DNA from: Terrimicrobiaceae bacterium
Lineage (GTDB): Bacteria; Verrucomicrobiota; Verrucomicrobiia; Chthoniobacterales; JAATET01
Direction: 5' to 3'
Assembly: GCA_028713285.1 (NCBI GenBank)
Contig: JAQTOP010000009.1
Span: 1-64,000, forward strand
Length of the DNA stretch: 64,000 nt
Of the stretch, positions 1-9,332 are shown piece after piece (the stretch's first letter is position 1; every line of letters begins with the position of its first letter). The position numbers were made by a program, and so were the translations under genes. The notes under the pieces are model-generated. The model did no database searches. It saw only the letters and a list, made by a program, of their open reading frames with translations, and was not told the origin of the DNA.

Positions 1-506
1 TCGAGCGGCATGGAAACACTCTCGCCGCGACTCATCGCGGCGACGGCGGGAAAGAGAATTTGCTCCTCTTTCATCATGTGGCTGTCGAGTTCCTGAGACA
101 GTCCGCAAAACACGTCGAAGACCTTGACGAGCGACGGGGTATGGCCGCCGTGGACTTGCGCCACGCGCTGGGCCATGGCGTGAAGGCGCGGCAACTCCCG
201 CTTGAGGAAACCGTGATGCGTCTCGACGATGTAGGTTGCCAGCTCATGTGGAGAAAGTTCGGCCGGATTCGCGAGGGGAGCGTGCTTGTCCGTCCATTCC
301 GCTTCGAGCTGCCCAACGACGCTGTCAAGCGGGACGCCGCTGGTTCGGCAGGCCTCGCGCAGGGTGCGCCGGCCCTGGCAGCAGAAATCAATCGAAAGGG
401 ACTGGAAGATGCGCGAACGACCGGGCCGTTCGGCCACAAGCTCGCCGACAGTGCGGTCGATTAGCCGGGTGCTCTCGGGTGAAATGACGTTGGGTTTGTG
501 GCTCAT
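1..506 (-). CDS. Iron-sulfur cluster repair di-iron protein (RIC/ScdA/YtfE family), 3' end outside window
   Basis: Repairs Fe-S clusters damaged by nitric oxide or oxidants in the cytoplasm (family knowledge). Reading from an ATG at 504-506, the first 45 residues form the ScdA_N (DUF542) domain with the diagnostic motif IDFCCQGRRTL (Cys42, Cys43). A hemerythrin-like four-helix domain follows, with ligand-type residues visible in ETHHGF, HGGH and HMMKEE. 168 codons are visible and the gene runs off the left edge; the family is usually about 220-245 residues, so roughly 50-70 are missing. It lies 166 bp downstream of the CxxCxxCC gene, behind an A+T-rich gap that probably carries its own promoter. 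Family assignment is secure; the end cannot be seen. Confidence 0.9.
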   Translation of the reverse strand, partial: MSHKPNVISPESTRLIDRTVGELVAERPGRSRIFQSLSIDFCCQGRRTLREACRTSGVPLDSVVGQLEAEWTDKHAPLANPAELSPHELATYIVETHHGFLKRELPRLHAMAQRVAQVHGGHTPSLVKVFDVFCGLSQELDSHMMKEEQILFPAVAAMSRGESVSMPL

Positions 507-620
507 AACGGCGGCATCATTCCACGGAACCTTCCTTAAAACAAGATAAAAAGGTAGTTATATAGTGATTGTGTTGGTTTTTCCTTTGAGATCAGAGAAG
601 ATGGACGTGTTGATTGGCTC
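507..620 (-). promoter_or_regulatory. A+T-rich leader and probable promoter of the RIC gene
   Basis: Against a strongly GC-rich background this gap is A+T-rich. Read on the minus strand it contains ATATAACT-like and ACTATA-like -10 candidates around 555-570 and a purine-rich AAGGAAGG about 20 bases before the ATG. No clear FNR or NsrR operator was recognised. The promoter call rests on composition and position only. Confidence 0.3.
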
Positions 621-672
621 CGTCCTGATGGGAGAAACCGAAGGGTCGGCCGTTCCCGACGACCGCGGCGCT

Positions 673-1233
673 TCAACTGGCTTTGGTCTCCGATGGTTCC
701 CCGCCCCTCCCCGGGGCCGCCTCGATCCGGAAGTCTGCCGCCAGGATTGCCTCGAGGTCCGCGGCGGCGGATTCCAGGTCATTCCGGAGGTGGGTGTCTT
801 CCACGGAGAGATTGCTCGGTTGCGCCATCGCCGATTCGCAACGCGCGCGGAGGCACCGCTTGTCATGCCTTTCTCCCGCCTGGTGAAGAAGGGCTTTGAC
901 GCGAGCCACCCGCGTGCGGGCGCCCCGGATTTTATCAAGCGCCGCGGCTTCGGTGGATTCGCCCGCCCTCACACGCTTCACCTGACGGCATTCGAAAACG
1001 CGGCATCGTTCCGGACGATGCGGGTAAATGGCGCAGTGCGATCCGCGGTGGGCCGGACAGGGCTGCAGGATCAAGCCCCGCCCTTTCTTGCGCTTGAGCT
1101 TCAACCCATGCGCCGCGAGGTCCCTGGCCGAATCCCCCGGTTGAAGCCGGACGCCATGGAACATCGTTCCATCGCAGCACATCCCGCAGGCGGCGCACAA
1201 TCGAGCGGCGGCCGACGAAATCTCCGGCTTCAT
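673..1233 (-). CDS. YkgJ-family cysteine cluster protein
   Basis: Small cytoplasmic protein (186 aa) of the zinc/iron-chelating CxxCxxCC family (UPF0153/YkgJ); the biochemical role is unknown. The N-terminus carries LCAACGMCCDG (C-x2-C-x2-CC), followed by CPAHRGSHCAIYPHRPERC and a further Cys in VFEC, the standard layout for a bound metal. The C-terminal half (about 110-186) is charged, helical and not recognisable. It lies 48 bp downstream of the DUF3300 gene on the same strand and could be co-transcribed with it. The ATG start leaves the first cysteine near residue 13, as is usual in the family. Confidence 0.8.
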   Translation of the reverse strand: MKPEISSAAARLCAACGMCCDGTMFHGVRLQPGDSARDLAAHGLKLKRKKGRGLILQPCPAHRGSHCAIYPHRPERCRVFECRQVKRVRAGESTEAAALDKIRGARTRVARVKALLHQAGERHDKRCLRARCESAMAQPSNLSVEDTHLRNDLESAAADLEAILAADFRIEAAPGRGGEPSETKAS

Positions 1234-1281
1234 TCCAAGCGATGCATCCCGCTCCGCACGATGGGACGGATGCGCTCCCGG

Positions 1282-3093
1282 TCAATTCTCGTCTTTCTTT
1301 TTCTTCTTCTTATCGCCGCCGGAGCCCTTGTTTCCGCTCCCTTGGTTTTGATTCAACGAGGCGTTTGGATGCGCCTGCGGGTGCTGGACCTGCGCCTGCT
1401 GGCGGTGGGGATGCTGCTGAGGGCTCTCGGAAACATGGTGCGAGGGCTGACTCTGCTGGACCGATTGCGGGTGCGGACGCGGATTTTCCTGATGGTATTG
1501 CGGAGGAGAGGACGGGGTCCTGGGTTTCGCGTGTGGAGGACTGGCGTCGCTTTGAATGCCGGGCGCTGGAGACACATGATGCTTCGCGTTCCCCTGGCCA
1601 TTGTTCGAGTGATGGCGGTTTCCGTTTTCCTGATGTCCTGCCCCGGGAGCGCCGCCCGCCTGGCCATCATTCACCGAGGGCGCAGCGCCCGGGTTCGGCA
1701 CGTTGTGTTTGCCGCCGCCGGGATTGTTCGGGTGGTTGCCCTTGTGATGACTTCCAGTCGCCCCGGGAGCGCCGCCCGGCTGGCCATTCACCGAGGGCGC
1801 AGCGCCCGGGTTCGGCATGTTGTGTTTGCCACCGCCGGGATTGTTCGGGTGGTTGCCCTTGTGATGACTTCCAGTCGCCCCGGGAGCGCCGCCCGCCTGG
1901 CCATTCACCGAGGGCGCAGCGCCCGGGTTCGGCACGTTGTGTTTGCCACCGCCGGGATTGTTCGGGTGGTTGCCCTTGTGATGATTCCCATTCGCGCCGG
2001 GTGAATTGGGGCCCTGGCCGGGAACGTTCGCGGGCGCTCCGGCTGCAGCCGCGGCCTTCGGGTGTTGAATTCCTGCGGCATTGCCCTGCTGGTTCGCGCG
2101 GAACCGCGCGGGCCTCGGGACCCGCGCGGAATGTTGGGCAAGATTCGCGGCGCCCGGCGCGGTGTTGTGAACCGCGTGCGGATTGGCGCGGGCGATGCGG
2201 GCATTCCCGAGGTTTTGGCGCTGGCGCTGGGCGAACTGGCGCTGGCTGTATGCGCTCGGATGCCAGCGATTGACCGTGGTATTGTTCGTAACATTGTTGT
2301 TCACGATATTTGTATTCACGACGTTGACGGAATGGTTGCCGCCGCGGTCGTTCCAATACGCCTGGTTGTTCCAGCCGCATCCGTCGCCGTGATAGAAATC
2401 CCGGTGATACCAATCGAAGTCGTAGTTCAACCAGGCTCCCACGGCGAGGCCGGCTCCGAAGGTGATCAGCGGACCGTAGTCCGGCGGCGCGGGCTGCACA
2501 TAAACAACCTCCGGGTCGTATTGCGGAACATAGATGACCTCCGGATTCGTCGGGACAATCCGGATATTATCATGTTGCACGACGACGGTTTGCTGCGGCG
2601 TATCGGCAAGGTTCCCCTTGCTCTTCGCTTCCGCGCGGAGTTGTTGAATCGCGTTCATGACGTCGGCAGGCTGCTCGACGAACGCCTCCCCGACGGACGA
2701 TGTCCATTCGAGATTCTCGTCCATCCATTTCAAAACGTCCGGATAGCGCACGAGGGACTTCACGCTGTCGTCCCACGGCTCGCTGGCAACCTGGTTGGGG
2801 TCGCCATTGTTGTTGAGATAGCGCGCGGCGAGCGTGACGTCGGAAGGAACCGTGGCTGCCGGGAGGATGATCGCCACGAGGGCGTCGGGATAGAGCGCGA
2901 TGGGTCCCAGGAGGTCCGCCAGATCGTCGGCGGAAAGTTTCTGCGGCGCATTCTCTGCGGTCGCCTCCGGCGCCGGCGTCGATGTCAGGGCCTCGAGCGG
3001 GACCGCGGCGACTGTGGACAGCAGCAGCGCCGGAAGCAGAAGCCGCCGAATCTGGAATGGATTTATCATCGAGTGGGGTGTTTGGATTTTCAT
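1282..3093 (-). CDS. Exported DUF3300 protein with Gly/His/Asn-rich tandem repeats
   Basis: Family of unknown function, exported. From the chosen start (MKIQTPHSMINPF) there is a signal peptide (RRLLLPALLLSTVAAVPLEA). The DUF3300 domain spans about residues 55-215 (LADLLGPIALYPDALVAIIL, RYPDVLKWM, PEVIYVPQYDPEVVYV), then a short hydrophobic patch and a long low-complexity tail. The tail holds three near-identical 39-residue repeats (HHKGNHPNNPGGGKHN, NPGAAPSVN) and ends in a Lys run (GDKKKKKKDEN). An upstream in-frame ATG at 3175-3177 would add 28 residues that look non-coding. An internal ATG at 3067-3069 would also keep the signal peptide. Good family call; exact start uncertain. Confidence 0.8.
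   Translation of the reverse strand: MKIQTPHSMINPFQIRRLLLPALLLSTVAAVPLEALTSTPAPEATAENAPQKLSADDLADLLGPIALYPDALVAIILPAATVPSDVTLAARYLNNNGDPNQVASEPWDDSVKSLVRYPDVLKWMDENLEWTSSVGEAFVEQPADVMNAIQQLRAEAKSKGNLADTPQQTVVVQHDNIRIVPTNPEVIYVPQYDPEVVYVQPAPPDYGPLITFGAGLAVGAWLNYDFDWYHRDFYHGDGCGWNNQAYWNDRGGNHSVNVVNTNIVNNNVTNNTTVNRWHPSAYSQRQFAQRQRQNLGNARIARANPHAVHNTAPGAANLAQHSARVPRPARFRANQQGNAAGIQHPKAAAAAGAPANVPGQGPNSPGANGNHHKGNHPNNPGGGKHNVPNPGAAPSVNGQAGGAPGATGSHHKGNHPNNPGGGKHNMPNPGAAPSVNGQPGGAPGATGSHHKGNHPNNPGGGKHNVPNPGAAPSVNDGQAGGAPGAGHQENGNRHHSNNGQGNAKHHVSPAPGIQSDASPPHAKPRTPSSPPQYHQENPRPHPQSVQQSQPSHHVSESPQQHPHRQQAQVQHPQAHPNASLNQNQGSGNKGSGGDKKKKKKDEN
1643..1995 (-). repeat. 117-bp in-frame tandem repeat (three copies) inside the DUF3300 gene
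   Basis: The same sequence recurs with an exact 117-bp period: the core GGATTGTTCGGGTGGTTGCC begins at 1721, 1838 and 1955. Copies are almost identical; the copy at the low-coordinate end carries a 3-bp insertion that adds one Asp. The period equals 39 codons, so the array adds or loses whole protein repeats without breaking the frame. Confidence 0.9.
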
Positions 3094-3351
3094 GGAATTT
3101 GAGAACCGGAATTGTCCGGCGGAAAGAGTGATTCGCGCTGCGCGAGGAGAGTGGTGCGGGTTTCGGAACGGGAGCAACGAAGGGACCTCTATGTATTCAA
3201 GTTCGCGTGCGGCCGGTCCTGCGGTTGGATTGGGTGGTCAAGTTTTGAATTCCTTGCAGTGGTTCAACGCATGGAGACGGGCGTTCATTCAATCGCCCAA
3301 GAAATCCCCGGGCGGACGCGCGACGAATGCGAGGGAGAATGGGTCGGCGAC

Positions 3352-4281
3352 TTATTCGATCGATTCCGGAAGCCGGATCTCGGGTTGCCCGCAGAGGCGC
3401 TTGGAGAGATCGACGGGATCGCCAACCTGCACCGCGTGCGGATCGATCTGATACGTCCAGACTTCAAAGTTGGTCAGGAGGGCCTGTCCATAGAGCGTGG
3501 TGAAGGCGCAGTTCACCGCGTCGTAGCCCGTCGAGATTCGGATGCGGCCGATGCGGGGGACGTTGAAGCGTGCATCGAAGACCTGCCACCTGCCGCCCAT
3601 ATAGACCTCGAAGTAGGCATGAAAATCCTCCGGGGTCCCGGGATTTTGGAACCCGATGTCCGGCACATAGCCGCTCACGTAGCGGGCCGGGATATTGAAT
3701 GTGCGGCACAAGGCAACCGCCGTATGCGCGAGATCGCGGCAGACTCCGTAACGTCGCTGGATGATGTCGTGAGCCGAAAGATTCGGGCTGCCAGAGAGGG
3801 TGCGGTATTCGATGTTCCGATGCAGCCAATCGCAGATGCCCCGCACGCGCGCGAGCCCATTGGGAAGATGTCCGAAGCGCTGCCAGGCGAAGTCCAGCAG
3901 CTTGTCGGAATCGCAGTAGCGCGTCGGCAGCGTGTAGCGCAGGATCGACGGCGGCAACAGGTGCGGTGGGATGGGCTCGTCGAGCAAATCAAAATCCTCG
4001 GGAACGCTCGGCACCCTCACGACGGCGTCGTAGCGCAGCACGTTGCGGCCCGGCGTCAGCACCATGCGATAGACGATGTTTTCGTGGTCGTCCTCGAATT
4101 GTGTGGCCGGGAGGTCCGGCTCGAAACTCACGCGTTCCTGACGAATCGACTGAAGGGCATCCTGTCGCGGTTTGAAGGCGAGAAGAATCGGGGTCTCCGC
4201 GCTGGTTTCATAGACCAGCTCGCATCCCACCCGCACAGCCAGATCCAGGGCCGGGACCGGAGATGGGCGCGTTTTCTGCAT
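3352..4281 (-). CDS. Transglutaminase-like cysteine protease family protein
   Basis: 309-residue cytoplasmic protein with a bacterial transglutaminase N-terminal domain (LDLAVRVGCELVYE, about residues 10-130) and a transglutaminase-like core. The Cys-His-Asp triad is visible: Cys in RYGVCRDLAH, His in EDFHAYFEVYM, Asp in WQVFDARFN. Such proteins are papain-fold peptidases or amidases of mostly unknown substrate. The start at ATG 4279-4281 sits just before the conserved domain; an alternative ATG at 4303-4305 adds 8 residues. It follows the DUF885 gene by 62 bp on the same strand, so two peptidase-like genes are probably co-expressed. Confidence 0.85.
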   Translation of the reverse strand: MQKTRPSPVPALDLAVRVGCELVYETSAETPILLAFKPRQDALQSIRQERVSFEPDLPATQFEDDHENIVYRMVLTPGRNVLRYDAVVRVPSVPEDFDLLDEPIPPHLLPPSILRYTLPTRYCDSDKLLDFAWQRFGHLPNGLARVRGICDWLHRNIEYRTLSGSPNLSAHDIIQRRYGVCRDLAHTAVALCRTFNIPARYVSGYVPDIGFQNPGTPEDFHAYFEVYMGGRWQVFDARFNVPRIGRIRISTGYDAVNCAFTTLYGQALLTNFEVWTYQIDPHAVQVGDPVDLSKRLCGQPEIRLPESIE

Positions 4282-4343
4282 GAGGGCACCCGATGACCGG
4301 CGCATGGGGCCGGATTCTCTCAGCTCTCCGTCGCCCCACGAAG

Positions 4344-6032
4344 CTATTTCGCCGTCACTCGCGAGACCGGCGCGGATTCGCCCCGCATCCGCGCATCGAG
4401 AATCCAGCGCCAGGGCAGCGCGCCGTGGCTGAGCATCCAGTCGTTGAAGCGGCGCAGCGGCCAGCCTTCGAGCCCGCAAAAATGGGCGTGCAGCCGCTCA
4501 ACTTCCAGGCGGCCGAGCAGGTAGCTCATGGGCACGGTCGGCGACGAGGTGTACCAATTCACGTCGCCCTGCGCTCGCGCCCGCGTGAAGCCCACGCCAT
4601 CCATCAGCATGCGGCAGGCGCCGTCGTAGGTGAGCGAGCCGTCGTGCAGGCCGCAATCGATCACGATGCGCCAGGCCCGCCACAATGCGTCGTGGAGCTG
4701 CTGCAGGCGCGCGAGCGGCTGCCGCACGAGCCCGTGCTCGACGCAGAGCTTCTCGCACCAAAGCGTCCAGCCCTCGTAAAAAATCGAGTGCGCAAACAGC
4801 CGCCGCAGCTTGCTCGGGTGCTGGTTTTGAATGGCGAATTGCAGGTGATGCCCGGGATACGCCTCGTGCGCGGCGGTCAGCTCGATGCCGAAGTGCTGCC
4901 GCACCTCGGCGAGCTTCCGTGCCGGGTCGCTCTCGGTGAGGCTCAGGTCATTCACCCAAAAAATGCCAACCTGCCGGCGCGAGTAGGCGGGCGGTTGATT
5001 GTAGGCGGCGGTCGGAAATTGATGCCGCAGGAACGCGGGCACCGGCAGGACGTCGAGCGACTCGCCGACCGGCAGCGTGACAAGGTCGAGGCCGCCAAGG
5101 CGCTCGCGAATCTTCGTCGTGACTTCGCGATAGAGATCGATGAGTGGCCGGTCGGGCGTCCACGCCGCGGCTGCCTGCGCGAGCGCGGCGGCGGGATTCT
5201 TTGCGCCCAGCCTCCGGGCCTCTTCGCGCAGCTCGCCGTTGAAACGCTCGATCAGCGCGAACCCGTTCGCGCGAATCTCGGGCAGCGACTGGTCGAAGCC
5301 CAGGCGTTCGCGCATGAGGAACTCGAAGCCCTCGCGGCCGACGGCATAGCCGTCTCTTGCGCCGGGCGGTTTGCGGCGAATCGCGGCGGCGTAGTCCACG
5401 AGAGCGCGTTTCGCGGCGGCGAGCAGTCTCGAGGTGCGCTCCGGTCGCGCGGAAACGGCGGCGAGTTCCGACTCGAGGCCGGTAAAGAATTCGACGCCGC
5501 CTTTCGCGGATGCCGCAGCCAGCCCCGTCCAGAGCGGCACGGGGCGGCGCACGCAGCGCGCCCCGGCGGCGAGGTAGGCGGGCAGTTTCTCCAGCCGGGA
5601 CTCGATCGCGGGCAGCACGCGGCGGAGCGAGCGGGCGTGGCGCACGACGAGATCGAAGATCGCGTGCGTCGCGCCATCGACATGCTGCTGCGGATTCGTC
5701 CGCCACCGTTCGTGCCGGTCGTCGTAAAACTGCTGCGTGCGCAGCATCGCGAGGAAGCCCCGCCGGTCGAGATAGGCGTCGCCCGTAAATTCCGCCTCGG
5801 GCAGCGCCTCCACCGCGGCGAGCGTGCGGGTCGTCGAGTCATTTTGCGCGGCGTGCGTTTCCGCGTCGTTGACGCTCAGACTGGAATCGAATTTCGACAG
5901 CCCCAGCGCGCTCGCATTCTCGGGAAAACGCGCGTAGCCCTCGGCGAGCCAGGCGTCGGCGAGGCGGTAAAATTTCCGCTCCGGACCGGCGGGTGATTTA
6001 TTCGACGACGTCGAGGAGCTTGCCATTGTCAT
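4344..6032 (-). CDS. DUF885 family protein, metallopeptidase-like
   Basis: About 562 residues, matching the usual DUF885 length. The C-terminal half has the family signature HEAYPGHHLQ (an HExxxxH-type zinc-binding pattern) followed by YEGWTLWCEKL, which supplies the downstream Glu. DUF885 members are predicted zinc peptidases or carboxypeptidases and few have a defined substrate. No signal peptide is evident, so it is probably cytoplasmic. The start is ambiguous: ATG codons at 6030-6032 and 6024-6026 both overlap the end of the upstream gene by about 30 bases, which suggests translational coupling; a further upstream ATG at 6086 lies deep in that gene and is less likely. Confidence 0.8.
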   Translation of the reverse strand: MTMASSSTSSNKSPAGPERKFYRLADAWLAEGYARFPENASALGLSKFDSSLSVNDAETHAAQNDSTTRTLAAVEALPEAEFTGDAYLDRRGFLAMLRTQQFYDDRHERWRTNPQQHVDGATHAIFDLVVRHARSLRRVLPAIESRLEKLPAYLAAGARCVRRPVPLWTGLAAASAKGGVEFFTGLESELAAVSARPERTSRLLAAAKRALVDYAAAIRRKPPGARDGYAVGREGFEFLMRERLGFDQSLPEIRANGFALIERFNGELREEARRLGAKNPAAALAQAAAAWTPDRPLIDLYREVTTKIRERLGGLDLVTLPVGESLDVLPVPAFLRHQFPTAAYNQPPAYSRRQVGIFWVNDLSLTESDPARKLAEVRQHFGIELTAAHEAYPGHHLQFAIQNQHPSKLRRLFAHSIFYEGWTLWCEKLCVEHGLVRQPLARLQQLHDALWRAWRIVIDCGLHDGSLTYDGACRMLMDGVGFTRARAQGDVNWYTSSPTVPMSYLLGRLEVERLHAHFCGLEGWPLRRFNDWMLSHGALPWRWILDARMRGESAPVSRVTAK

Positions 6033-6858
6033 CCGTCTTCGACAGCGCGGCGGCGACCATTTCGTTGGCCAGGTCGCGCATTTCATTCACTTCGGATTGC
6101 GATGGCGGGCGCTCCCCCGCCTTGCTTTCGATGCTGTAGATCGTCTTGAGCCTGGAAAGCAGCAGCGCGACGAGCGGGGTTTGCTTCAGGCGCGGATTCA
6201 GCGTGTCGAGGCGGTCGATGAAGTAGCTGATGACGTCGAGGCGCTTGAGGCCGGCGGCGCGCTGCGGGGTGTATTTGTCGGCGGTCGCATTCACCGCGAA
6301 TTGGAAGCCGCGCAGCCACCCGCCGAAGCTGATCAGATGAGCCATCTCCTCGTCGTGGAGGTTCATCATCGCGCCCTCCACGTCGCTCTGCGTCTTGATG
6401 AGTTCTTCGCGCAGGCGCATCCAGTCGCCCTTCTGCCCGAGGTCGATGAGGCTCGCGGCGCGCTTCGTGAGGCTGTCGCCAACGCCCAGCGCGCGGGCCT
6501 GCCGGATGAGCGCACGGCCGATGTTCTGGATGCTCTGCGGACGCTCATTGATCACGATCACGAAGCCGTCCGCGACGATCATTCCGAAATGCAGCGCGGT
6601 CTGGAAGCGGTTCGGAAACGTCGCGGTGAGGTCGTTCGACTCGACGAGCTTCATCGGGATCGGCTGAAAGCTGTCGAGGTCGAGGAGCAGCTTCTGGATT
6701 TGCGGGGTGGTGGTGTCGTTCACCCCGAGTTCCTCGCGCATGTGGCCCTCCGCTCCTTCGGACAACCCCTGCATCAGGTCCTCCCCCTCCTCGCCCAGCG
6801 CCGGGTGGATGGAAGGCAACGCCCCTGCCAGGAGAATCGCCAGCAAACGAGGAAACAT
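5998..6858 (-). CDS. Conserved exported protein of unknown function
   Basis: 286 residues, not recognised. It begins with a short signal peptide (MFPRLLAILLAGALPSIHPALG) after an ATG at 6856-6858. The mature part is mainly alpha-helical, with a segment TALHFGMIVADGFVIVINER and many charged residues, and no catalytic motif that I can name. It overlaps the start of the DUF885 gene and is divergent from ald, with about 100 bp of shared upstream DNA. It is probably the first gene of the minus-strand group running to the transglutaminase-like gene. The long frame continuing upstream to 7977 lies opposite ald and is not coding. Confidence 0.6.
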   Translation of the reverse strand: MFPRLLAILLAGALPSIHPALGEEGEDLMQGLSEGAEGHMREELGVNDTTTPQIQKLLLDLDSFQPIPMKLVESNDLTATFPNRFQTALHFGMIVADGFVIVINERPQSIQNIGRALIRQARALGVGDSLTKRAASLIDLGQKGDWMRLREELIKTQSDVEGAMMNLHDEEMAHLISFGGWLRGFQFAVNATADKYTPQRAAGLKRLDVISYFIDRLDTLNPRLKQTPLVALLLSRLKTIYSIESKAGERPPSQSEVNEMRDLANEMVAAALSKTDDNGKLLDVVE

Positions 6859-6960
6859 AAGGTGCGCGCAGCGTGCCACAGCCTGCGGCGGTTGTCCATG
6901 CGGCCTTCGACGGGAAAAGAATCGCCTTTCGTCCGCGTCGCGCTGGCCGATACTGCGGAT
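6859..6960. promoter_or_regulatory. Divergent intergenic region between the exported unknown gene and ald
   Basis: This 102-bp gap separates oppositely oriented start codons, so it must hold promoters for both directions. No convincing -35/-10 pair or operator palindrome stands out in this GC-rich stretch. Confidence 0.3.
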
Positions 6961-8061
6961 ATGGTCATCGGCGTTCCGAAGGAGATCAAGGAACAGGAAG
7001 CCCGCGTCGCGCTGCCCCCGTCGGCGGCGTATCAATTGATCAAGCGCGGACACGAAGTCGTCGTCGAAACCGGAGCCGGCGCCGGGTCGGGATTCACCGA
7101 CGAGGAATATCGCACCGCGGGCGCGAAGCTTGTGCCGGAGCACGTCGAGGTCTTCGCGCGGGCCGATCTTATCGTGAAGGTGAAGGAGCCGCTGCCGGAG
7201 GAATCGGGGCTCCTGCGCAAGGGCCAGATCCTTTTTACCTACCTGCACCTCGCGGCGAACAAGCCGCTCACCGAGGCGCTGATGCGATCCGGCGCCACCT
7301 GCATCGCCTACGAGACGGTCGAGGTGAATCGCCGCCTGCCGCTCCTCGAACCGATGAGCGAGATTGCCGGCCGCATGTCCATCATCGTCGGCGCCTATTT
7401 TCTCGCCAAGCACCAGGGCGGCAAGGGCGTGCTGCTCGGCGGCGTGCCCGGCGTGCTGCCCGGCAAGGTCGTGGTGATCGGCGGCGGCACCTCCGGCGTG
7501 AACGCCGCCCGCATGGGCACCGGCCTCGGCGCGGACGTGACGATCCTCGAAGTCGATCTCGAGCGCATGCGGTTTCTCGACATCACGATGCAAACCGCGC
7601 ACACGCTCTATTCCAGCGAGGCGAGCCTGCTCGAGCTGCTTCCCACGGTCGATCTGCTTGTCGGCGCCGTCCTCGTTCCAGGCGCCAAGGCCCCGAAGCT
7701 CATCAACCGCGAGATGCTCCGCATGATGAAGCCGGGCAGCGTGCTCGTGGACATCGCCATCGACCAGGGCGGGTGCGTCGAGACCTCGCACCCCACGACG
7801 CATCACGACCCCGTCTTCACCGAGGAGGGCGTGCAGCATTATTGCGTGGCGAACATGCCCGGCGCCTACGCCCGCACCGCGACCCAGGCGCTCACGAACG
7901 TAACCTACCGCTACATCGAGGCGCTCGCCGATCTCGGGTTCGAGGAAGCGTGCAAGCGCCAGCCCGGCCTCGCCCATGGCATCAACGTTCAGGACGGCAG
8001 GGTTACGCTCAAACCGGTGGCGGATGCCCTCGGTCTCGCGTATTCTCCGGCCTCCGTCTGA
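6961..8061 (+). CDS. ald: Alanine dehydrogenase
   Basis: Catalyses NAD-dependent oxidative deamination of L-alanine to pyruvate and ammonia, or the reverse. 366 residues, close to the usual 370. It begins [20 protein letters not shown], the classic family N-terminus; the substrate Lys lies in [10 protein letters not shown] and the catalytic His in YLHLAANK. The NAD-binding Rossmann motif is [19 protein letters not shown]. The C-terminus has the conserved [15 protein letters not shown]. Its stop overlaps the proA start by one base (TGATG), so the two are translationally coupled and head the operon that reaches bioD. The open frame extends far upstream, but only ATG 6961 fits the family start. 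Confidence 0.95.
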   Translation: MVIGVPKEIKEQEARVALPPSAAYQLIKRGHEVVVETGAGAGSGFTDEEYRTAGAKLVPEHVEVFARADLIVKVKEPLPEESGLLRKGQILFTYLHLAANKPLTEALMRSGATCIAYETVEVNRRLPLLEPMSEIAGRMSIIVGAYFLAKHQGGKGVLLGGVPGVLPGKVVVIGGGTSGVNAARMGTGLGADVTILEVDLERMRFLDITMQTAHTLYSSEASLLELLPTVDLLVGAVLVPGAKAPKLINREMLRMMKPGSVLVDIAIDQGGCVETSHPTTHHDPVFTEEGVQHYCVANMPGAYARTATQALTNVTYRYIEALADLGFEEACKRQPGLAHGINVQDGRVTLKPVADALGLAYSPASV

Positions 8062-9332
8062 TGCAGTTGCCCGAATTGATTCGCGACATCGGGCGTCGCG
8101 CCCGCGAGGCGTCGCGCTCGCTGTCCACCCTCACCACCGAAACGAAGAACGCCATCCTCCGCGCGATGGCGGATGAATTGCTTGCCCGAGAATCCGCCAT
8201 TCTCGATGCGAACGCCGCCGACGTCACCGGCGCCTCCGCGCACGGCCTCGCGCCCGCCGCCCTGGACCGGCTGCGTCTCACGCCGGAGCGCCTGCGCGCC
8301 ATTGCCGCGGGCGTGCGCCACGTCGCGGAGCTGCCCGATCCCGTGAACGAAGTGCTCGCGGAATGGACGCGGCCCAACGGCATCCGCATTTCCAAGGTGC
8401 GCAAACCCATCGGCGTGATCGGCATCATTTACGAGTCGCGCCCCAACGTGACGAGCGACGCCGCGGTGCTGTGCATCAAGACGGGCAACGCCGTGATCCT
8501 CCGCGGCGGCTCGGAAAGCCTGCGCTCGAATCTCGCCATCGCGGAGGCTCTGCAGGCCGGCGGCGCGCGCGCGGGACTGCCGGCGGACGCGGTGCAATTG
8601 ATCCCCGTCGCCGACCGCGAGGCGGTGAAGCTGATGGCTCGGATGGACGACTGCATCGACGTGCTCGTGCCGCGCGGCGGCAAGTCCCTCATCGAGGCGG
8701 TCGTCTCGACGGCGCGCATGCCCGTGATCAAGCACTACGACGGCGTCTGCCACATCTACGTCGATGCCGCCGCCGACCTGGAAATGGCCGCCCGCATCCT
8801 CGTCAACGCGAAGTGCCAGCGCCCCGGCGTCTGCAACTCCGCCGAGTGCGTGCTCGTCCATCGCGACATCGCCGCCGCGTTTTTCCAGACGGTCGCGCCG
8901 CAGCTCGAGGCTCACGGCGTTGAGCTGCGCGCCGATGAGGCGTCCTTCGTCCAACTGTCCGCGCTCGACTACCGTCCGCTGGCTCGCGCGACGGAAGAGG
9001 ACTACCGGACGGAATATCTCGCTCTCATTTTGAGCGTGCGCATCGTGTCCGGCGTCGCCGAGGCGATCGACCACATCGAGCGCCACGGCTCGCATCACAG
9101 CGATGCGATCGTCACGAGCGACGAAGGCGCCGCCGAGCGATTCCTGAACGAGGTGGACTCCGCGACCGTTTATTGGAATGCCTCGACGCGGTTCACGGAC
9201 GGCGGCGAGTTCGGCTTCGGCGCGGAGATCGGGATCAGCACGGACAAGCTCCACGCGCGCGGCCCGATGGCATTGCCCGAGCTCACGACCTACCGCTACC
9301 TCATCCGCGGTGAGGGCCAGATTCGCGAATGA
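8061..9332 (+). CDS. proA: Gamma-glutamyl phosphate reductase (glutamate-5-semialdehyde dehydrogenase)
   Basis: Second step of proline synthesis: NADPH-dependent reduction of glutamyl-5-phosphate to the semialdehyde. 423 residues, standard length. Family motifs visible are KPIGVIGIIYESRPNVTSDA, NAVILRGGSES, DVLVPRGGKSLIEAV, the catalytic Cys in KCQRPGVCNSAE, and NASTRFTDGGEFGFGAEIGIS near the C-terminus. The ATG overlaps the ald stop by one base and the stop overlaps the acylphosphatase start by four. No proB is present in this window. Confidence 0.96.
   Translation: MQLPELIRDIGRRAREASRSLSTLTTETKNAILRAMADELLARESAILDANAADVTGASAHGLAPAALDRLRLTPERLRAIAAGVRHVAELPDPVNEVLAEWTRPNGIRISKVRKPIGVIGIIYESRPNVTSDAAVLCIKTGNAVILRGGSESLRSNLAIAEALQAGGARAGLPADAVQLIPVADREAVKLMARMDDCIDVLVPRGGKSLIEAVVSTARMPVIKHYDGVCHIYVDAAADLEMAARILVNAKCQRPGVCNSAECVLVHRDIAAAFFQTVAPQLEAHGVELRADEASFVQLSALDYRPLARATEEDYRTEYLALILSVRIVSGVAEAIDHIERHGSHHSDAIVTSDEGAAERFLNEVDSATVYWNASTRFTDGGEFGFGAEIGISTDKLHARGPMALPELTTYRYLIRGEGQIRE

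Noticed and set aside
1643-1995. CRISPR-like array
   Set aside because: The repeats are adjacent with no unique spacers and stay in the reading frame of a protein; they are a coding tandem repeat.
4293-5996. 567-codon plus-strand open frame
   Set aside because: It mirrors the DUF885 gene on the other strand, which has a recognisable HEAYPGHHLQ motif; the plus frame is Arg/Gly/Ala-rich with no motif, a GC-bias shadow.
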